Positions 54,852 through 64,000 are shown, counted from the first letter of the stretch. The stretch: DNA of 64,000 nucleotides from Petroclostridium xylanilyticum (GCF_002252565.1 NZ_NPML01000002.1:1-64000), one strand, 5' to 3'. Program-made: numbers and translations. Notes: generated by a model not told the origin, from the letters alone.

Positions 54852-55598
54852 ATGAATAGAGTTTTGGAAATCAAGGATTTGACGGTTAGTTTTGATGGAT
54901 TCAAAGCCGTAAATCATCTTAGTACTTCTGTAAAAAAAGGGGATATACACTTTTTTATAGGTCCTAATGGCGCCGGCAAGACTACCCTGCTTGATGCAAT
55001 CTGCGGGCGGGTAAAGCCTGCTGCAGGCAGTATTATATTCAAGGGAACAAGTGATGTGACCAAAATGTCGGAACATGAAATCGTTGAACTTGGAATTGGA
55101 AGGAAATTTCAAGTTCCTTCAGTTTTTAACGGTATTACAATTTATGAAAACATGGAGCTTGCGGCTGAGAAGAAGAGGTCAATATACTCTACGCTCTTTT
55201 CAAAGCTTACTGGGGAGCAAATGGAAAGAATCAAGCATGTGCTCAATATCATTGGTTTATACGAAAAGAGGTACAAGATGCCTGCAGCTTTATCTCACGG
55301 AGAGAAACAATGGCTGGAAATCGGAATGCTTCTTGTTCAGCAGCCGGAAATCATGCTTTTGGACGAACCTGTAGCCGGCATGGGGAGAAAGGAAACGGAA
55401 AAGACCGGCCAACTTCTGAAAGAAATATCAAAGGAATGTTCTGTTGTGGTGGTTGAACATGATATGGAGTTTGTAAGAGAATGTGCAAGCACCGTAACGG
55501 TTCTTCATGAGGGAACTCTTCTAGACGAAGGTGATATGGAAAAAGTCCAAAAAAATCCAAGAGTGATTGAGGTGTATTTGGGAAGAGGGGGTGAATAA
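54852..55598 (+). CDS. urtD: Urea ABC transporter ATP-binding protein UrtD
   Basis: The 248-residue ATPase has Walker A GPNGAGKTT (37-45), LSHGEKQWLEIGMLL as ABC signature (LSHGE), Walker B IMLLDEPVAGM and switch His in VVVEHDMEFV. FQVPSVFNGITIYENMELA is typical of UrtD/LivG. ATG 54852 has an aaaaggtg site; the longer frame at 54771 overlaps urtC. Confidence 0.94.
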   Translation: MNRVLEIKDLTVSFDGFKAVNHLSTSVKKGDIHFFIGPNGAGKTTLLDAICGRVKPAAGSIIFKGTSDVTKMSEHEIVELGIGRKFQVPSVFNGITIYENMELAAEKKRSIYSTLFSKLTGEQMERIKHVLNIIGLYEKRYKMPAALSHGEKQWLEIGMLLVQQPEIMLLDEPVAGMGRKETEKTGQLLKEISKECSVVVVEHDMEFVRECASTVTVLHEGTLLDEGDMEKVQKNPRVIEVYLGRGGE

Positions 55599-55600
55599 AT

Positions 55601-56293
55601 GTGCTTAACGTTAAAAATTTGAGTGCATATTATGATGAAAGCCTCATATTGAAGGACATAAATTTAAGGATGAATGAAGGGCAGGTAGTTTGCCTTCTTG
55701 GAAGGAATGGAGTTGGAAAAACGACTTTTCTGAAAAGTATAATGGGTCTTGTGAGAACACCAAACGGCAGCATTTCATTCGATGGAACCGAAATGATTAA
55801 AATGCCTACTTACAAAAGGGCACTTGAAGGAATTGGCTATGTCCCGCAGGGACGGGATATTTTCCCGCAGCTAAGCGTCTATGAAAACCTGCTTCTTGGG
55901 CTTGAAAGAAACAAAAATAAAGGCACCATGGATGAAAGCATTTACGAACTCTTTCCGGTTTTAAAAACCATGCTGAAGAGAAAAGGCGGGGATTTAAGCG
56001 GTGGACAGCAGCAACAATTGGCAATCGCCAGAGCTCTTGTATCAAATCCGAAACTGCTTTTACTGGATGAGCCTACAGAGGGAATTCAGCCTTCCATTAT
56101 TCAGGAAATTGCCAGAGTCATAAAAAAGCTTAAAAGCAATGGAAAAATAACCATGCTTATTGTTGAACAGTATCTGGAGTTTGTTTTAGAGGTTGCTGAT
56201 TATTTTTACGTTATGGATAAGGGGAGAATTGTAATGGAGGGTGCCACTAAAGATGTTGACCCTCAAGAAATTCAGGAGAAGATAGCCATTTAG
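55601..56293 (+). CDS. urtE: Urea ABC transporter ATP-binding protein UrtE
   Basis: The 230-residue ATPase has Walker [10 protein letters not shown], signature [15 protein letters not shown], Walker [16 protein letters not shown] (the EGIQPSI sequence is typical of UrtE) and VEQYLEF. GTG 55601 starts two bases after the urtD stop. With UrtD it forms the ATPase pair. The urease genes follow after 40 bases without a terminator. Confidence 0.95.
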   Translation: MLNVKNLSAYYDESLILKDINLRMNEGQVVCLLGRNGVGKTTFLKSIMGLVRTPNGSISFDGTEMIKMPTYKRALEGIGYVPQGRDIFPQLSVYENLLLGLERNKNKGTMDESIYELFPVLKTMLKRKGGDLSGGQQQQLAIARALVSNPKLLLLDEPTEGIQPSIIQEIARVIKKLKSNGKITMLIVEQYLEFVLEVADYFYVMDKGRIVMEGATKDVDPQEIQEKIAI

Positions 56294-56333
56294 GCCTATA
56301 GTAAATTTTATTCTGATTGGGAAGGTGATGGTT

Positions 56334-56636
56334 GTGCATTTAACACCAAAAGAAATAGAAAAACTGATGCTGCACTTTGCGGGAGAACTGGCCAAAAAAA
56401 GAAAAGAGAGAGGCCTTAAGCTGAATTACCCTGAAGCAGTTGCATTGATCAGTGCAGAATTAATGGAGGCTGCAAGAGATGGAAAAACAGTTACCGAGTT
56501 GATGCGTTTTGGGACGAAGATTCTTACAAAGGATGATGTGATGGAAGGTGTGGATGCCATGATTCACGAAATCCAGATTGAAGCAACATTTCCTGACGGT
56601 ACAAAGCTTGTTACCGTACATAATCCCATTCGTTGA
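56334..56636 (+). CDS. ureA: Urease gamma subunit
   Basis: The 100-residue protein, [41 protein letters not shown] ... [28 protein letters not shown], matches UreA end to end. GTG 56334 gives the usual length and the usual HLTPKE start; ggaagg lies eight bases before. It is the small subunit of the (UreABC)3 enzyme. Confidence 0.97.
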   Translation: MHLTPKEIEKLMLHFAGELAKKRKERGLKLNYPEAVALISAELMEAARDGKTVTELMRFGTKILTKDDVMEGVDAMIHEIQIEATFPDGTKLVTVHNPIR

Positions 56637-56657
56637 TTAAAGGAGGCGGAGGCTTTT

Positions 56658-57029
56658 ATGATACCAGGCGAATATTTTATTAAAAACGAATATATTACCT
56701 TGAACAGCGGCAGGGAAAAAATTGCTATCAGGGTTTCAAATACTGGAGACCGGCCTGTTCAGGTAGGTTCACATTACCATTTCTTTGAAGTAAATAAATG
56801 TCTATCATTTGAAAGACAAAAAGCATTTGGTATGAGGCTTAACATTCCCTCTGGAACGGCGGTTAGATTCGAGCCGGGAGAGGAGAAGGAGGTTGAATTG
56901 GTTTCTATTGGTGGAGGAAAAATTATTCATGGCTTAAATGGTCTTACAGGAGGACACTTAAAGGATGAAGAGATTTTTAAAAATGCTATTTTAAAGATAA
57001 AAAATCTGGGGTTCAAAGGAGCTGAATGA
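56658..57029 (+). CDS. ureB: Urease beta subunit
   Basis: The 123-residue protein reads [63 protein letters not shown] and [10 protein letters not shown], the full UreB family pattern. aggaggcggagg precedes ATG 56658. It is four bases from ureC. Confidence 0.97.
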   Translation: MIPGEYFIKNEYITLNSGREKIAIRVSNTGDRPVQVGSHYHFFEVNKCLSFERQKAFGMRLNIPSGTAVRFEPGEEKEVELVSIGGGKIIHGLNGLTGGHLKDEEIFKNAILKIKNLGFKGAE

Positions 57030-57033
57030 GATC

Positions 57034-58752
57034 ATGAGTTATAGAATACCGGGTAAGGAATACGCCGGAATGTACGGGCCCACAAAGGGGGATTGTATAA
57101 GACTTGCTGATACGGATTTGATTGTCGAAATCGAAAATGATTTCACAGTTTATGGAGATGAGTGCAAGTTTGGAGGAGGCAAATCCATCAGGGATGGGAT
57201 GGGGCAGTCACCATCAGTTTCAAGACAGGATGGCGCTCTTGATATGGTTATTACAAATGCTGTTATTGTTGACTGGTGGGGGATAGTAAAAGGCGATATC
57301 GGTATCAGAGATGGTAAAATAGTAGGAATAGGAAAAGCCGGAAATCCCGGGGTGATGGAGGGCGTATTGCCTGATTTGGTGATTGGGGCATCGACAGAGG
57401 TCATTGCAGGAGAAGGGCTTATTGCAACTCCCGGAGGAATTGACACGCATATCCATTTCATTTGTCCTCAGCAGATAGAAACTGCATTATACAGCGGCAT
57501 TACAACCATGCTTGGCGGAGGGACGGGACCGGCAGACGGGACTAATGCAACCACATGTACACCGGGAAGTTTCAATATTCATAGAATGTTGGAAGCTGCT
57601 GAAAGCTTTCCCATGAATCTGGGTTTCTTTGGAAAAGGCAATGCGTCTTTTGAAGAGCCTCTTATAGAGCAGGTCGAGGCAGGTGCTATCGGTCTTAAGC
57701 TGCATGAAGACTGGGGAACAACTCCAAAAGCCATAGATACCTGTTTAAGGGTAGCGGACAGGTTCGATGTACAGGTGGCGATCCATACCGACACGCTCAA
57801 TGAGGCAGGTTTTGTTGAAGATACCATGAGAGCCATCAACGGAAGGACAATTCATACTTTCCATACCGAAGGAGCCGGCGGTGGGCATGCACCTGATATC
57901 ATCAGGATTGCTTCCCTCGAAAACGTGCTGCCGTCTTCTACCAATCCAACCATGCCTTTTACGGTAAATACAATTGATGAACACCTGGATATGCTGATGG
58001 TATGCCATCACCTTGACAGCAAAGTGCCTGAAGATGTTGCGTTTGCAGACTCAAGAATACGGCCTGAAACTATCGCCGCGGAAGATATCCTGCATGATCT
58101 CGGAGTTTTCAGTATGATGAGCTCTGATTCCCAGGCTATGGGCAGGGTTGGAGAAGTTATAATAAGGACCTGGCAAACTGCAGATAAAATGAAAAAGCAA
58201 AGAGGTTTTCTGAAGGAAGATCAGGGGAAAAACGACAACTTCCGTGTGAAAAGATATATCGCAAAATATACTATAAATCCTGCTTTGACCCATGGGATAT
58301 CCAAGTATGTGGGTTCCCTTGAAAAGGGTAAAATTGCCGATATTGTACTATGGAAACCGTCCATGTTCGGGGTCAAGCCTGAGTTGATACTGAAGGGCGG
58401 ATTTATTGCTGCAAGTAAAATGGGAGATGCCAATGCATCAATACCTACACCTCAACCGGTTATTTACAGAAACATGTTCGGAGCTTTTGGCAAAGCAAAG
58501 TATGGTACATGTCTCACATTTGTTTCAAAAACAGCTTTGGAGTTAGGTTCAATTGAAAAATTGAAACTCCAAAAGATGGTTGTTCCTATTTCGGGCTGTA
58601 GAAAGGTTTCTAAAAAGAATATGGTTTTAAATGATGCTACGCCTAATATTGAAGTTGACCCGGAAACATATGATGTCAGGGTTGACGGGGAGCTGTTGAC
58701 ATGCGAGCCTTTCAAAACCCTTTCGATGGCGCAGCGTTACTTCCTGTTTTAG
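57034..58752 (+). CDS. ureC: Urease alpha subunit (catalytic, nickel-binding)
   Basis: The 572-residue subunit has all active-site residues: His139 and His141 (DTHIHF), carbamylated Lys222 (GLKLHEDWG), His251 (AIHTDT), His277 ([11 protein letters not shown]), Asp365 (SSDSQAMG), and the flap Cys324/His325 (VCHHLD). Spacing is constant at about five residues after the classical Klebsiella numbering. It hydrolyses urea to ammonia and carbamate in the cytoplasm. ATG 57034 is four bases after ureB. Intact and probably active given the accessory genes. Confidence 0.98.
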   Translation: MSYRIPGKEYAGMYGPTKGDCIRLADTDLIVEIENDFTVYGDECKFGGGKSIRDGMGQSPSVSRQDGALDMVITNAVIVDWWGIVKGDIGIRDGKIVGIGKAGNPGVMEGVLPDLVIGASTEVIAGEGLIATPGGIDTHIHFICPQQIETALYSGITTMLGGGTGPADGTNATTCTPGSFNIHRMLEAAESFPMNLGFFGKGNASFEEPLIEQVEAGAIGLKLHEDWGTTPKAIDTCLRVADRFDVQVAIHTDTLNEAGFVEDTMRAINGRTIHTFHTEGAGGGHAPDIIRIASLENVLPSSTNPTMPFTVNTIDEHLDMLMVCHHLDSKVPEDVAFADSRIRPETIAAEDILHDLGVFSMMSSDSQAMGRVGEVIIRTWQTADKMKKQRGFLKEDQGKNDNFRVKRYIAKYTINPALTHGISKYVGSLEKGKIADIVLWKPSMFGVKPELILKGGFIAASKMGDANASIPTPQPVIYRNMFGAFGKAKYGTCLTFVSKTALELGSIEKLKLQKMVVPISGCRKVSKKNMVLNDATPNIEVDPETYDVRVDGELLTCEPFKTLSMAQRYFLF

Positions 58753-58777
58753 AATACAGATAAAAAGAGGGATAAGG

Positions 58778-59239
58778 ATGATTATTGAAAAGATTGTAGG
58801 AAATGTTAAAGACAAGGATATTGGAGAAATTGAACGTGATTACGTCTTTATAGAGTGGTATGAAGTTGAAAAGAAAGTGCTCCACAAGGTAAGTAAAAAT
58901 GGTCTGGATGTGGGGATTCGAAATAATGGAGGTCGTCCTCTGCGCGACGGTGATATTCTGTGGCAGGACGATAAAAAGGCTTTGATTGTAGAAATATCCG
59001 AATGCGACTGTATTGCAATAAAGCCAAATACAATGATTGAAATGGGAAAAGCATGTTATGAAATTGGAAACCGGCATGCTCCGTTGTTTATCGAAGACGG
59101 TGAGTTACTGACACCATTTGATGAACCGCTTCTAACTGTGCTTTTAAAGTGTGATTTTGCGGCAAATAGGAAGAGAGCCAAGCTGAAAACGCCTTTAGGG
59201 GGTCATGCACATGGGCATTCACACTCCCACTCCCACTGA
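58778..59239 (+). CDS. ureE: Urease accessory protein UreE (nickel chaperone)
   Basis: The 153-residue protein reads IRNNGGRPLRDGDILWQDD, MGKACYEIGNRHAPLFIEDG and ends in a His-rich tail (GGHAHGHSHSHSH), which binds nickel. Start ATG follows agagggataagg. Its His tail overlaps the ureF start by 29 bases. Confidence 0.95.
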   Translation: MIIEKIVGNVKDKDIGEIERDYVFIEWYEVEKKVLHKVSKNGLDVGIRNNGGRPLRDGDILWQDDKKALIVEISECDCIAIKPNTMIEMGKACYEIGNRHAPLFIEDGELLTPFDEPLLTVLLKCDFAANRKRAKLKTPLGGHAHGHSHSHSH

Positions 59240-59933
59240 GATTAAAACGCATCCTCTTTTTTGCCTGCTTCAAATAAGCGACCCTTTGTTTCCAATTGGC
59301 GGATATACTCAATCATATGGCTTGGAGACATATGTTCAGAAGGGTATTGTTCATAATGCTGACTCTTCAAGGAAGTATCTGCAGAGTTATCTTTTGAACA
59401 ATTTTCTCTATAATGATTTACTAGCGGCTAAACTTGCGTGGGAATATACAAATGAGGCAGAACTTGAAAACATCCGTTGTCTAGATAAACTTCTTTGTGC
59501 TGTTAAGACTCCCAAGGAACTTAGGATAGCTAGTACCAAATTGGGAATACGCTTTTTAAAAATAGTGGAATCCATTTTAAAGGATAATTCTTTTTTCAGT
59601 TCTTATGCACAATTGGTGAAAAGCGGAGAATGTGCCGGGCATTACAGCATATTATATGGCTTGGTGACAAAGCTTTTTAATATTGGAAAAACTGATGCGC
59701 TGTCAGCTGTTATCTACAGCACTGCTTCATCCATTGTCAATAATTGTGCAAAGCTTGTGCCTATAAGCCAGAAAGACGGGCAGGACATATTGTTTGAAGC
59801 TCACGCAATTTTTCAACAGCTTATCGATAAAGTTGAGGTTTTAAACGAGGAAAGCCTAGGGTTATGCTGTATTGGATTTGATTTAAGAGCAATGCAGCAT
59901 GAAAGACTGTATACTCGATTATATATATCATAA
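59211..59933 (+). CDS. ureF: Urease accessory protein UreF
   Basis: About 240 residues from ATG 59211, chosen for the ttaggggg site and because the 59205 ATG is too close to it. LLQISDPLFPIGGYTQSYGLETYVQ (about 20-44) is the UreF signature, followed by an all-helical body. It forms the UreDFG activation complex. The overlap with ureE implies coupled translation. Confidence 0.93.
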   Translation: MGIHTPTPTEIKTHPLFCLLQISDPLFPIGGYTQSYGLETYVQKGIVHNADSSRKYLQSYLLNNFLYNDLLAAKLAWEYTNEAELENIRCLDKLLCAVKTPKELRIASTKLGIRFLKIVESILKDNSFFSSYAQLVKSGECAGHYSILYGLVTKLFNIGKTDALSAVIYSTASSIVNNCAKLVPISQKDGQDILFEAHAIFQQLIDKVEVLNEESLGLCCIGFDLRAMQHERLYTRLYIS

Positions 59934-59953
59934 TGTTTTGGAGGGAATAATAA

Positions 59954-60562
59954 ATGGCATATGTAAAGATTGGTATTGGTGGGCCTGTTGGTTCAGGTAA
60001 AACGGCACTTATAGAACGTTTAACAAGGTTCTTGGCACCAAGCTACAGTATAGGTGTAGTGACAAATGACATCTATACAAAGGAAGATGCGGAATTTCTA
60101 GTTAAAAACAGTGTGCTTCCGCCTGAAAGAATTATTGGAGTTGAAACCGGCGGATGTCCGCATACTGCTATCCGGGAAGACGCTTCCATGAACCTTGAAG
60201 CGGTTGAAGAATTAATAAAAAAGTTTCCGGATATAAAAATTGTTTTTATTGAAAGCGGAGGCGACAACTTGTCTGCAACATTCAGTCCGGACCTGGCAGA
60301 TGCAACAATTTATGTAATTGATGTTGCTGAAGGAGATAAAATACCACGGAAAGGAGGACCGGGAATTACCCGCTCAGACCTGCTGGTTATCAATAAAATA
60401 GATTTGGCGCCTTATGTTGGGGCGAGCCTTGAAGTTATGGAAAGGGATTCTAAGAAGATGAGGGGTGATAAGCCATTTGTTTTTACTAATCTCAATACCA
60501 ATGAAGGTCTTAACCAAGTTATACAATGGATAAAACGAAGCGTGCTCCTGGAAGGTGTATAA
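59954..60562 (+). CDS. ureG: Urease accessory GTPase UreG
   Basis: The 202-residue GTPase has P-loop [15 protein letters not shown] (about 6-20), [15 protein letters not shown], the CPH nickel-binding motif [16 protein letters not shown] (about 66-81), [11 protein letters not shown] and [12 protein letters not shown]. It gates nickel delivery. ggagggaataataaATG is a clear start. Confidence 0.97.
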   Translation: MAYVKIGIGGPVGSGKTALIERLTRFLAPSYSIGVVTNDIYTKEDAEFLVKNSVLPPERIIGVETGGCPHTAIREDASMNLEAVEELIKKFPDIKIVFIESGGDNLSATFSPDLADATIYVIDVAEGDKIPRKGGPGITRSDLLVINKIDLAPYVGASLEVMERDSKKMRGDKPFVFTNLNTNEGLNQVIQWIKRSVLLEGV

Positions 60563-60564
60563 TA

Positions 60565-61368
60565 ATGATTAACAAATTTGGTAAAGATAGCAAATTGTAT
60601 ATTAAAGCTAAAGTTACAAACGGAGTCACTATGCTTGAAGACTCATTTTTCACAGCTCCATACAAAATTGCTAAGCCTTTTTTTGATGACACAAAGGGCA
60701 TTATGAATATTATGGTAATGGCTGCCTCGGCCGGAATTATGGAAGGAGATTGTTACCGCATAAACATTGAATTGGGTGATAGTTCAAGGGTTGCATTGCA
60801 TGGGCAGTCATATAATAAAATTCACCGTATGAAGGAGGGGTACGCAAGCCAGTTTAACAAGTTTTTATTAGGAAAAGGAGCTTTCTTTGACTATGTCCAA
60901 AAACCTACAATACCTTTTGCGCGTTCGAGATTTTATTCTACTTCAGAATGCCATTTAAAAAGGAGTTCTGCATTTCTGTATTCTGAGGTTTTTGCCTGTG
61001 GAAGGGAGAAAAGAGGAGAACGCTTTGAATTTAAAGAATATAAGAGTTGTAATAAGGTTTATTACAATGGAGAATTAATATTCCTTGATAATCAATTACT
61101 TTTGCCAGACTGTCAAAGACTTGAAGGAATCGGCTTTTTTGAAGGCTATACACATCAGGCTACATTGGCATTTTTTTGCGATAATTTTAATTATCGCCTT
61201 CTTGATAGATTTTATGAACTCTTAAAAAATATTCATGGTATTGATTATGGACTGACTACTATTAAAAGGTTTGGTACAATCATAAGAATGCTTGGAAACA
61301 GCAGTGACTTTCTTGAAAGAATTCTTATAAATCTTAGAGATGAAATATATAACGTCATTACAGGGTAA
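60565..61368 (+). CDS. ureD: Urease accessory protein UreD/UreH
   Basis: About 267 residues from ATG 60565, two bases after the ureG stop, with ggaaggtg ahead. MLEDSFFTAPYKIAKPFFDD, MNIMVMAASAGIMEGDCYRI and the later LHGQSYNKIHRM fit UreD/H. It anchors UreFG on the apo-urease. Placement after ureG is common in Firmicutes. It is the least conserved accessory protein, as usual. Confidence 0.92.
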   Translation: MINKFGKDSKLYIKAKVTNGVTMLEDSFFTAPYKIAKPFFDDTKGIMNIMVMAASAGIMEGDCYRINIELGDSSRVALHGQSYNKIHRMKEGYASQFNKFLLGKGAFFDYVQKPTIPFARSRFYSTSECHLKRSSAFLYSEVFACGREKRGERFEFKEYKSCNKVYYNGELIFLDNQLLLPDCQRLEGIGFFEGYTHQATLAFFCDNFNYRLLDRFYELLKNIHGIDYGLTTIKRFGTIIRMLGNSSDFLERILINLRDEIYNVITG

Positions 61369-61443
61369 GTTTTCAGACGAGGGAAGCATGGAAACACGCA
61401 TGAAGCAAGAGAAGCACGGGAGACCGTCCCCGTGCTTTGTTCT

Positions 61444-61494
61444 ATTTTACTACTGTGATTAAGGAGCAATGCCACAAGGTGTTGCTCTTTTTCA
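61444..61494 (+). terminator. Terminator after ureD; identical to 45685-45735
   Basis: The 51 bases match the copy after htpG exactly: hairpin GAGCAATGCC/GGTGTTGCTC and T5. Confidence 0.88.
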
Positions 61495-61580
61495 ATTTGA
61501 TAATAGATCATGGTTCACAGTAAAAAATCTCCTAAAACTGTGAACTGTAACCTATTCATAATTCTCAATTCGATTTACTC

Positions 61581-61628
61581 CCCACTGCCCACTGCCCACT
61601 GCCCACTGCCCACTGCCCACTGCCCACT
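61581..61628 (+). repeat. Tandem 7-bp repeats
   Basis: The unit cccactg occurs six times in register, followed by a variant cccactc. No spacers. A simple-sequence tract in otherwise AT-rich DNA. Confidence 0.95.
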
Positions 61629-61700
61629 CCCCACTATATAAAAGCCATATCTAATAATCTCCTCTTAATTTTTCATAATAAAATGAAAATTATCCAATGT

Positions 61701-61729
61701 TTGATACAGGTACAAAGCCCATGTATAAT
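61701..61729 (+). promoter_or_regulatory. Promoter of the hydrogenase-type operon
   Basis: TTGATA (61701-61706), 17-base spacer, TATAAT (61724-61729), just before the Rex-like operator. Confidence 0.75.
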
Positions 61730-61733
61730 TAAA

Positions 61734-61751
61734 TTGTTAGTTTTTTAACAA
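61734..61751. promoter_or_regulatory. Rex-type operator
   Basis: TTGTTAGTTTTTTAACAA fits the Rex consensus TTGTTAA-N4-TTAACAA with one change. It covers the likely transcription start, so NAD+-bound Rex would block the promoter until NADH rises. Confidence 0.8.
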
Positions 61752-61910
61752 TATCTTTTATTATTAAGGCAATAGCTTACGCAAAAAGCTGTGGACAAAG
61801 GCGCACAATGCGGCTGGAACAATGCGCCTTTGTTCGCGGTTGCTGTATACAAAATACAGAATACCAATCAACAAGAATTAATAATGTATTTGGGGAAGGG
61901 GAGGCTCAAA

Positions 61911-62393
61911 ATGTCAACAACTTATCAATTAGAAAAAGTAGACCGGATTATTGAAAAATATCAGCGAAAGAAATCTGCTTTAATTGCCGTTCTGCAAGAA
62001 ATACAAAAGGAGTACAGATATCTCCCTGAAGAAATTTTGATGTATATTTCTACAGCGATGGAGATTACTCCTGCTAAAGTTTTTAGTGTGGCTACATTCT
62101 ATGAAAACTTTTCTATGGAGCCTAAGGGGAAATATGTAATCAAAATATGTGACGGGACAGCATGCCATGTCAGAAAATCCATACCAATCTTGAATGCATT
62201 GAGAAGCGAACTGGGATTAAGTGAAGAAAAACACACTACCGATGACCTTTTATTTACGGTAGAAACCGTATCATGTCTTGGAGCGTGTGGATTGGCGCCG
62301 GTTATTACGGTGAATGACAAGGTGTATGCCAAGATGACACCTGAGTCGGCAGCTGCATTATTAAGAAGCATAAGGGAGGAGGAGTCAAAATGA
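61911..62393 (+). CDS. hndA: NAD(P)-reducing hydrogenase/NuoE-like [2Fe-2S] subunit (HndA-like)
   Basis: From ATG 61911 (behind gggaaggggagg) the protein has 160 residues. SALIAVLQEIQKEYRYLPEE, ATFYENFSMEPKGKYVIKICDGTACHVRKS and ETVSCLGACGLAPVITVND supply the four cysteines of the thioredoxin-fold [2Fe-2S] cluster (CX4C...CX3C). The upstream in-frame start at 61791 has no ribosome site. It passes electrons between the NuoF-like subunit and partner clusters. It overlaps the next gene by 4 bases (ATGA). Confidence 0.92.
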   Translation: MSTTYQLEKVDRIIEKYQRKKSALIAVLQEIQKEYRYLPEEILMYISTAMEITPAKVFSVATFYENFSMEPKGKYVIKICDGTACHVRKSIPILNALRSELGLSEEKHTTDDLLFTVETVSCLGACGLAPVITVNDKVYAKMTPESAAALLRSIREEESK

Positions 62394-64000
62394 AAATTAG
62401 AACGCTTCAGCAGTTGGAAGAATTCTCTCAATTATTTAGCGAAGCGCTGGAAAGACAGCAAAAGAAAGTGCTGGTATGTGCAGGGACAGGATGCGTAGCC
62501 GGCGGTTCCATTGCAATCTATAACAGAATAAAAGAAATGGTGGAAGACAGAGGTTTATTGGTTGAGGTAGACCTTTCTGAAGAAAAACAGGGGATAGGCG
62601 TTAAGAAAAGTGGCTGCCACGGCTTTTGTGAAATGGGTCCGCTGGTTAGAATTGAGCCTTACGGTTATCTATACTTGAAAGTTACACTTGAAGATTGTGA
62701 GGAAATAATAGAAAAAACCCTTATCAAAGGTGAACCGGTCGAGAGGCTGATGTACAGATGGGAAGGCAGGACCTATGCTGCACAGGAAGAAATCCCGTTT
62801 TACAAAAAACAGACAAGACTTGTCCTGGAACACTGCGGCCATATTGATGCGGAATCTATCCGGGAATATATAGCAAAAGGAGGATATAAGGCATTAAGCA
62901 AATGTCTTTTTGAAATGACTCCTGAACAGATTTGTAAAGTAGTTTCAGACTCCAACCTTAGAGGAAGAGGGGGCGGGGGCTATCCGGCAGGGAAAAAATG
63001 GTCACAGGTACTGGCACAGAATAGTGCAATAAAATATGTGGTATGTAATGGAGACGAAGGGGATCCGGGTGCCTTTATGGATAGAAGCATCATGGAGGGG
63101 GACCCTCATCGGATGATTGAGGGGATGATCATAGCCGGGGTTGCTACCGGAAGTTCGGAAGGTTATATCTATGTAAGAGCAGAATATCCTCTTGCTGTGG
63201 AGAGATTAAAAGTTGCTATTGACCAGGCTAGAGAGTATGGTTTGCTGGGCGAGAATATCCTGGATTCCGGATTTAACTTTGACATCCATATTAATCAGGG
63301 GGCCGGTGCTTTTGTATGTGGTGAAGGAAGTGCCCTTACAGCTTCTATAGAGGGCGAAAGGGGGATGCCGAGGGTAAAGCCGCCAAGGACGGTAGAAGCC
63401 GGCTTGTGGGGTAAACCAACGGTATTAAATAATGTAGAGACTTTTGCCAATGTCCCTCAAATTATAATAAACGGAAGTGAGTGGTATAAATCCATAGGTC
63501 CTGAAAAAAGTCCCGGAACCAAAGCCTTTGCGATAACAGGCAATGTAAATAATACGGGCTTAATAGAAGTCCCTATGGGCACAACTTTAAGAGAGGTTAT
63601 TTTTGAAATAGGCGGGGGAATCAAAAATAATAAAAAATTTAAAGCGGTTCAGATAGGCGGTCCTTCGGGGGGATGCTTAACTGAAGAACACCTGGACTTG
63701 CCTCTTGATTTTGACTCATTGAAAAAAGTAGGGGCTATGATTGGTTCGGGCGGTCTGGTTGTAATGGATGAAGATACATGTATGGTTGAGGTAGCAAGAT
63801 TCTTTATGAATTTTACCCAGAATGAGTCCTGTGGAAAGTGTGTGCCCTGCCGCGAAGGGACCAAGAGAATGTTGGAGATATTGGAAAGGATTGTTGGCGG
63901 TAAAGGGACAGTAGAAGATCTTGACCTGCTTCTTGATCTGGCTGATACAATAAGTAAAACAGCTTTGTGTGGATTGGGTAAAACGGCAGCCGGTCCAGTT
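62390..64000 (+). CDS. hndC: NuoF-like flavoprotein subunit of NAD(P)-linked hydrogenase (HndC-like), 3' end outside window
   Basis: ATG 62390 overlaps the hndA stop; the frame is open for 537 codons to the window end. An N-terminal thioredoxin-like [2Fe-2S] domain (VLVCAGTGCVAGGS, SGCHGFCEMGP) precedes the NuoF core: LRGRGGGGYPAGKKW (FMN), NGDEGDPGAFMDR (NADH), GAGAFVCGEGSAL, then the 4Fe-4S motif ESCGKCVPCREG and TALCGLG. It oxidises or reduces NAD(P)H. A catalytic [FeFe] hydrogenase (HndD) or formate dehydrogenase subunit is expected just downstream. C-terminal ferredoxin domain would follow. Confidence 0.94.
   Translation, partial: MKIRTLQQLEEFSQLFSEALERQQKKVLVCAGTGCVAGGSIAIYNRIKEMVEDRGLLVEVDLSEEKQGIGVKKSGCHGFCEMGPLVRIEPYGYLYLKVTLEDCEEIIEKTLIKGEPVERLMYRWEGRTYAAQEEIPFYKKQTRLVLEHCGHIDAESIREYIAKGGYKALSKCLFEMTPEQICKVVSDSNLRGRGGGGYPAGKKWSQVLAQNSAIKYVVCNGDEGDPGAFMDRSIMEGDPHRMIEGMIIAGVATGSSEGYIYVRAEYPLAVERLKVAIDQAREYGLLGENILDSGFNFDIHINQGAGAFVCGEGSALTASIEGERGMPRVKPPRTVEAGLWGKPTVLNNVETFANVPQIIINGSEWYKSIGPEKSPGTKAFAITGNVNNTGLIEVPMGTTLREVIFEIGGGIKNNKKFKAVQIGGPSGGCLTEEHLDLPLDFDSLKKVGAMIGSGGLVVMDEDTCMVEVARFFMNFTQNESCGKCVPCREGTKRMLEILERIVGGKGTVEDLDLLLDLADTISKTALCGLGKTAAGPV

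Larger units (their letters stand above)
61369..61700. other. Post-urease intergenic repeats
   Basis: Contains a REP-like hairpin AAGCACGGG/CCCGTGCTT (61412-61437), the 51-bp terminator copy (61444-61494) and a 7-bp tandem (61581-61628). No gene. Confidence 0.6.

Noticed and set aside
57150..57461. Minus-strand frame inside ureC
   Set aside because: Pro/Ser-rich shadow of a highly conserved gene.
61581..61628. CRISPR-like or regulatory repeat
   Set aside because: Seven-base units with no spacers; a simple tandem tract.

Overview
The window is AT-rich, Gram-positive-style DNA. Purine-rich ribosome binding sites sit in front of most genes, GTG and TTG starts are common, and rho-independent hairpins are frequent. 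Gene content points to an anaerobic, motile member of the Clostridia, probably a plant-polysaccharide degrader: glycyl-radical activase, secreted GH5/CBM enzyme remnant, NAD-linked hydrogenase-type subunits under a Rex-like site, HrcA/CIRCE control, and c-di-GMP and chemotaxis proteins. This placement is inference; there is no rRNA or marker gene here.

Layout. 1-7.4 kb: tail of a glycyl-radical activating enzyme, an FG-GAP repeat protein, a sugar isomerase-like TIM barrel and an MDR dehydrogenase. They are interrupted by a decayed IS3 element and a broken GH5-CBM gene. 7.4-9.4 kb: a repeat-rich stretch with 20-bp repeats in both orientations around a small membrane protein gene. 9.4-13 kb: pRiA4b-type protein, flavodoxin, membrane protein, CopZ-like Fe-S protein. 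13.4-17.4 kb: TetR, phasin-like coiled coil, UbiB kinase, PF06541 membrane protein, HD protein, with two matching TetR-operator-like palindromes. 17.4-23.3 kb: transposase and chemoreceptor remnants, an OmpR-type two-component system with a PepSY protein, DedA and DedA-PAP2 proteins. 24-26.7 kb: chemoreceptor and GGDEF-EAL protein. 26.7-30.3 kb: a minus-strand ECF S component and truncated methyltransferase with a multi-hairpin leader, then a ferredoxin / glutaredoxin / split permease / carboxymuconolactone decarboxylase set. 30.6-33.6 kb: FapA-like gene broken at an A9 tract and a c-di-GMP-I riboswitch upstream of an EAL phosphodiesterase. 34-40.7 kb: arsR-acr3-arsC operon among gene fragments (IS3, CopZ tail, UvrD tail, amidohydrolase head, nicotinate phosphoribosyltransferase tail). 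40.7-43.4 kb (minus): MBL hydrolase, cation efflux, Cu/Zn superoxide dismutase. 43.6-45.7 kb: CIRCE-htpG. 45.8-50.9 kb: a hybrid kinase (minus), then a hybrid kinase with HPt and an AraC-type response regulator.

51.4-61.4 kb is a complete urea module, urtABCDE-ureABCEFGD: high-affinity urea ABC uptake, nickel urease and all four accessory proteins. The kinase/regulator pair just upstream is the likely but unproven controller. The window ends with NuoE/HndA- and NuoF/HndC-like subunits of an NAD(P)-linked hydrogenase behind a promoter with a Rex-type operator.

No intact novel defence or CRISPR system is visible. The most unusual items are the 20-bp repeat family, including a copy that truncates a methyltransferase; the repeated-hairpin leader of the ECF gene; the TetR operator pair; the A9 frameshift in fapA; and the long stem-loops in the urtA leader.
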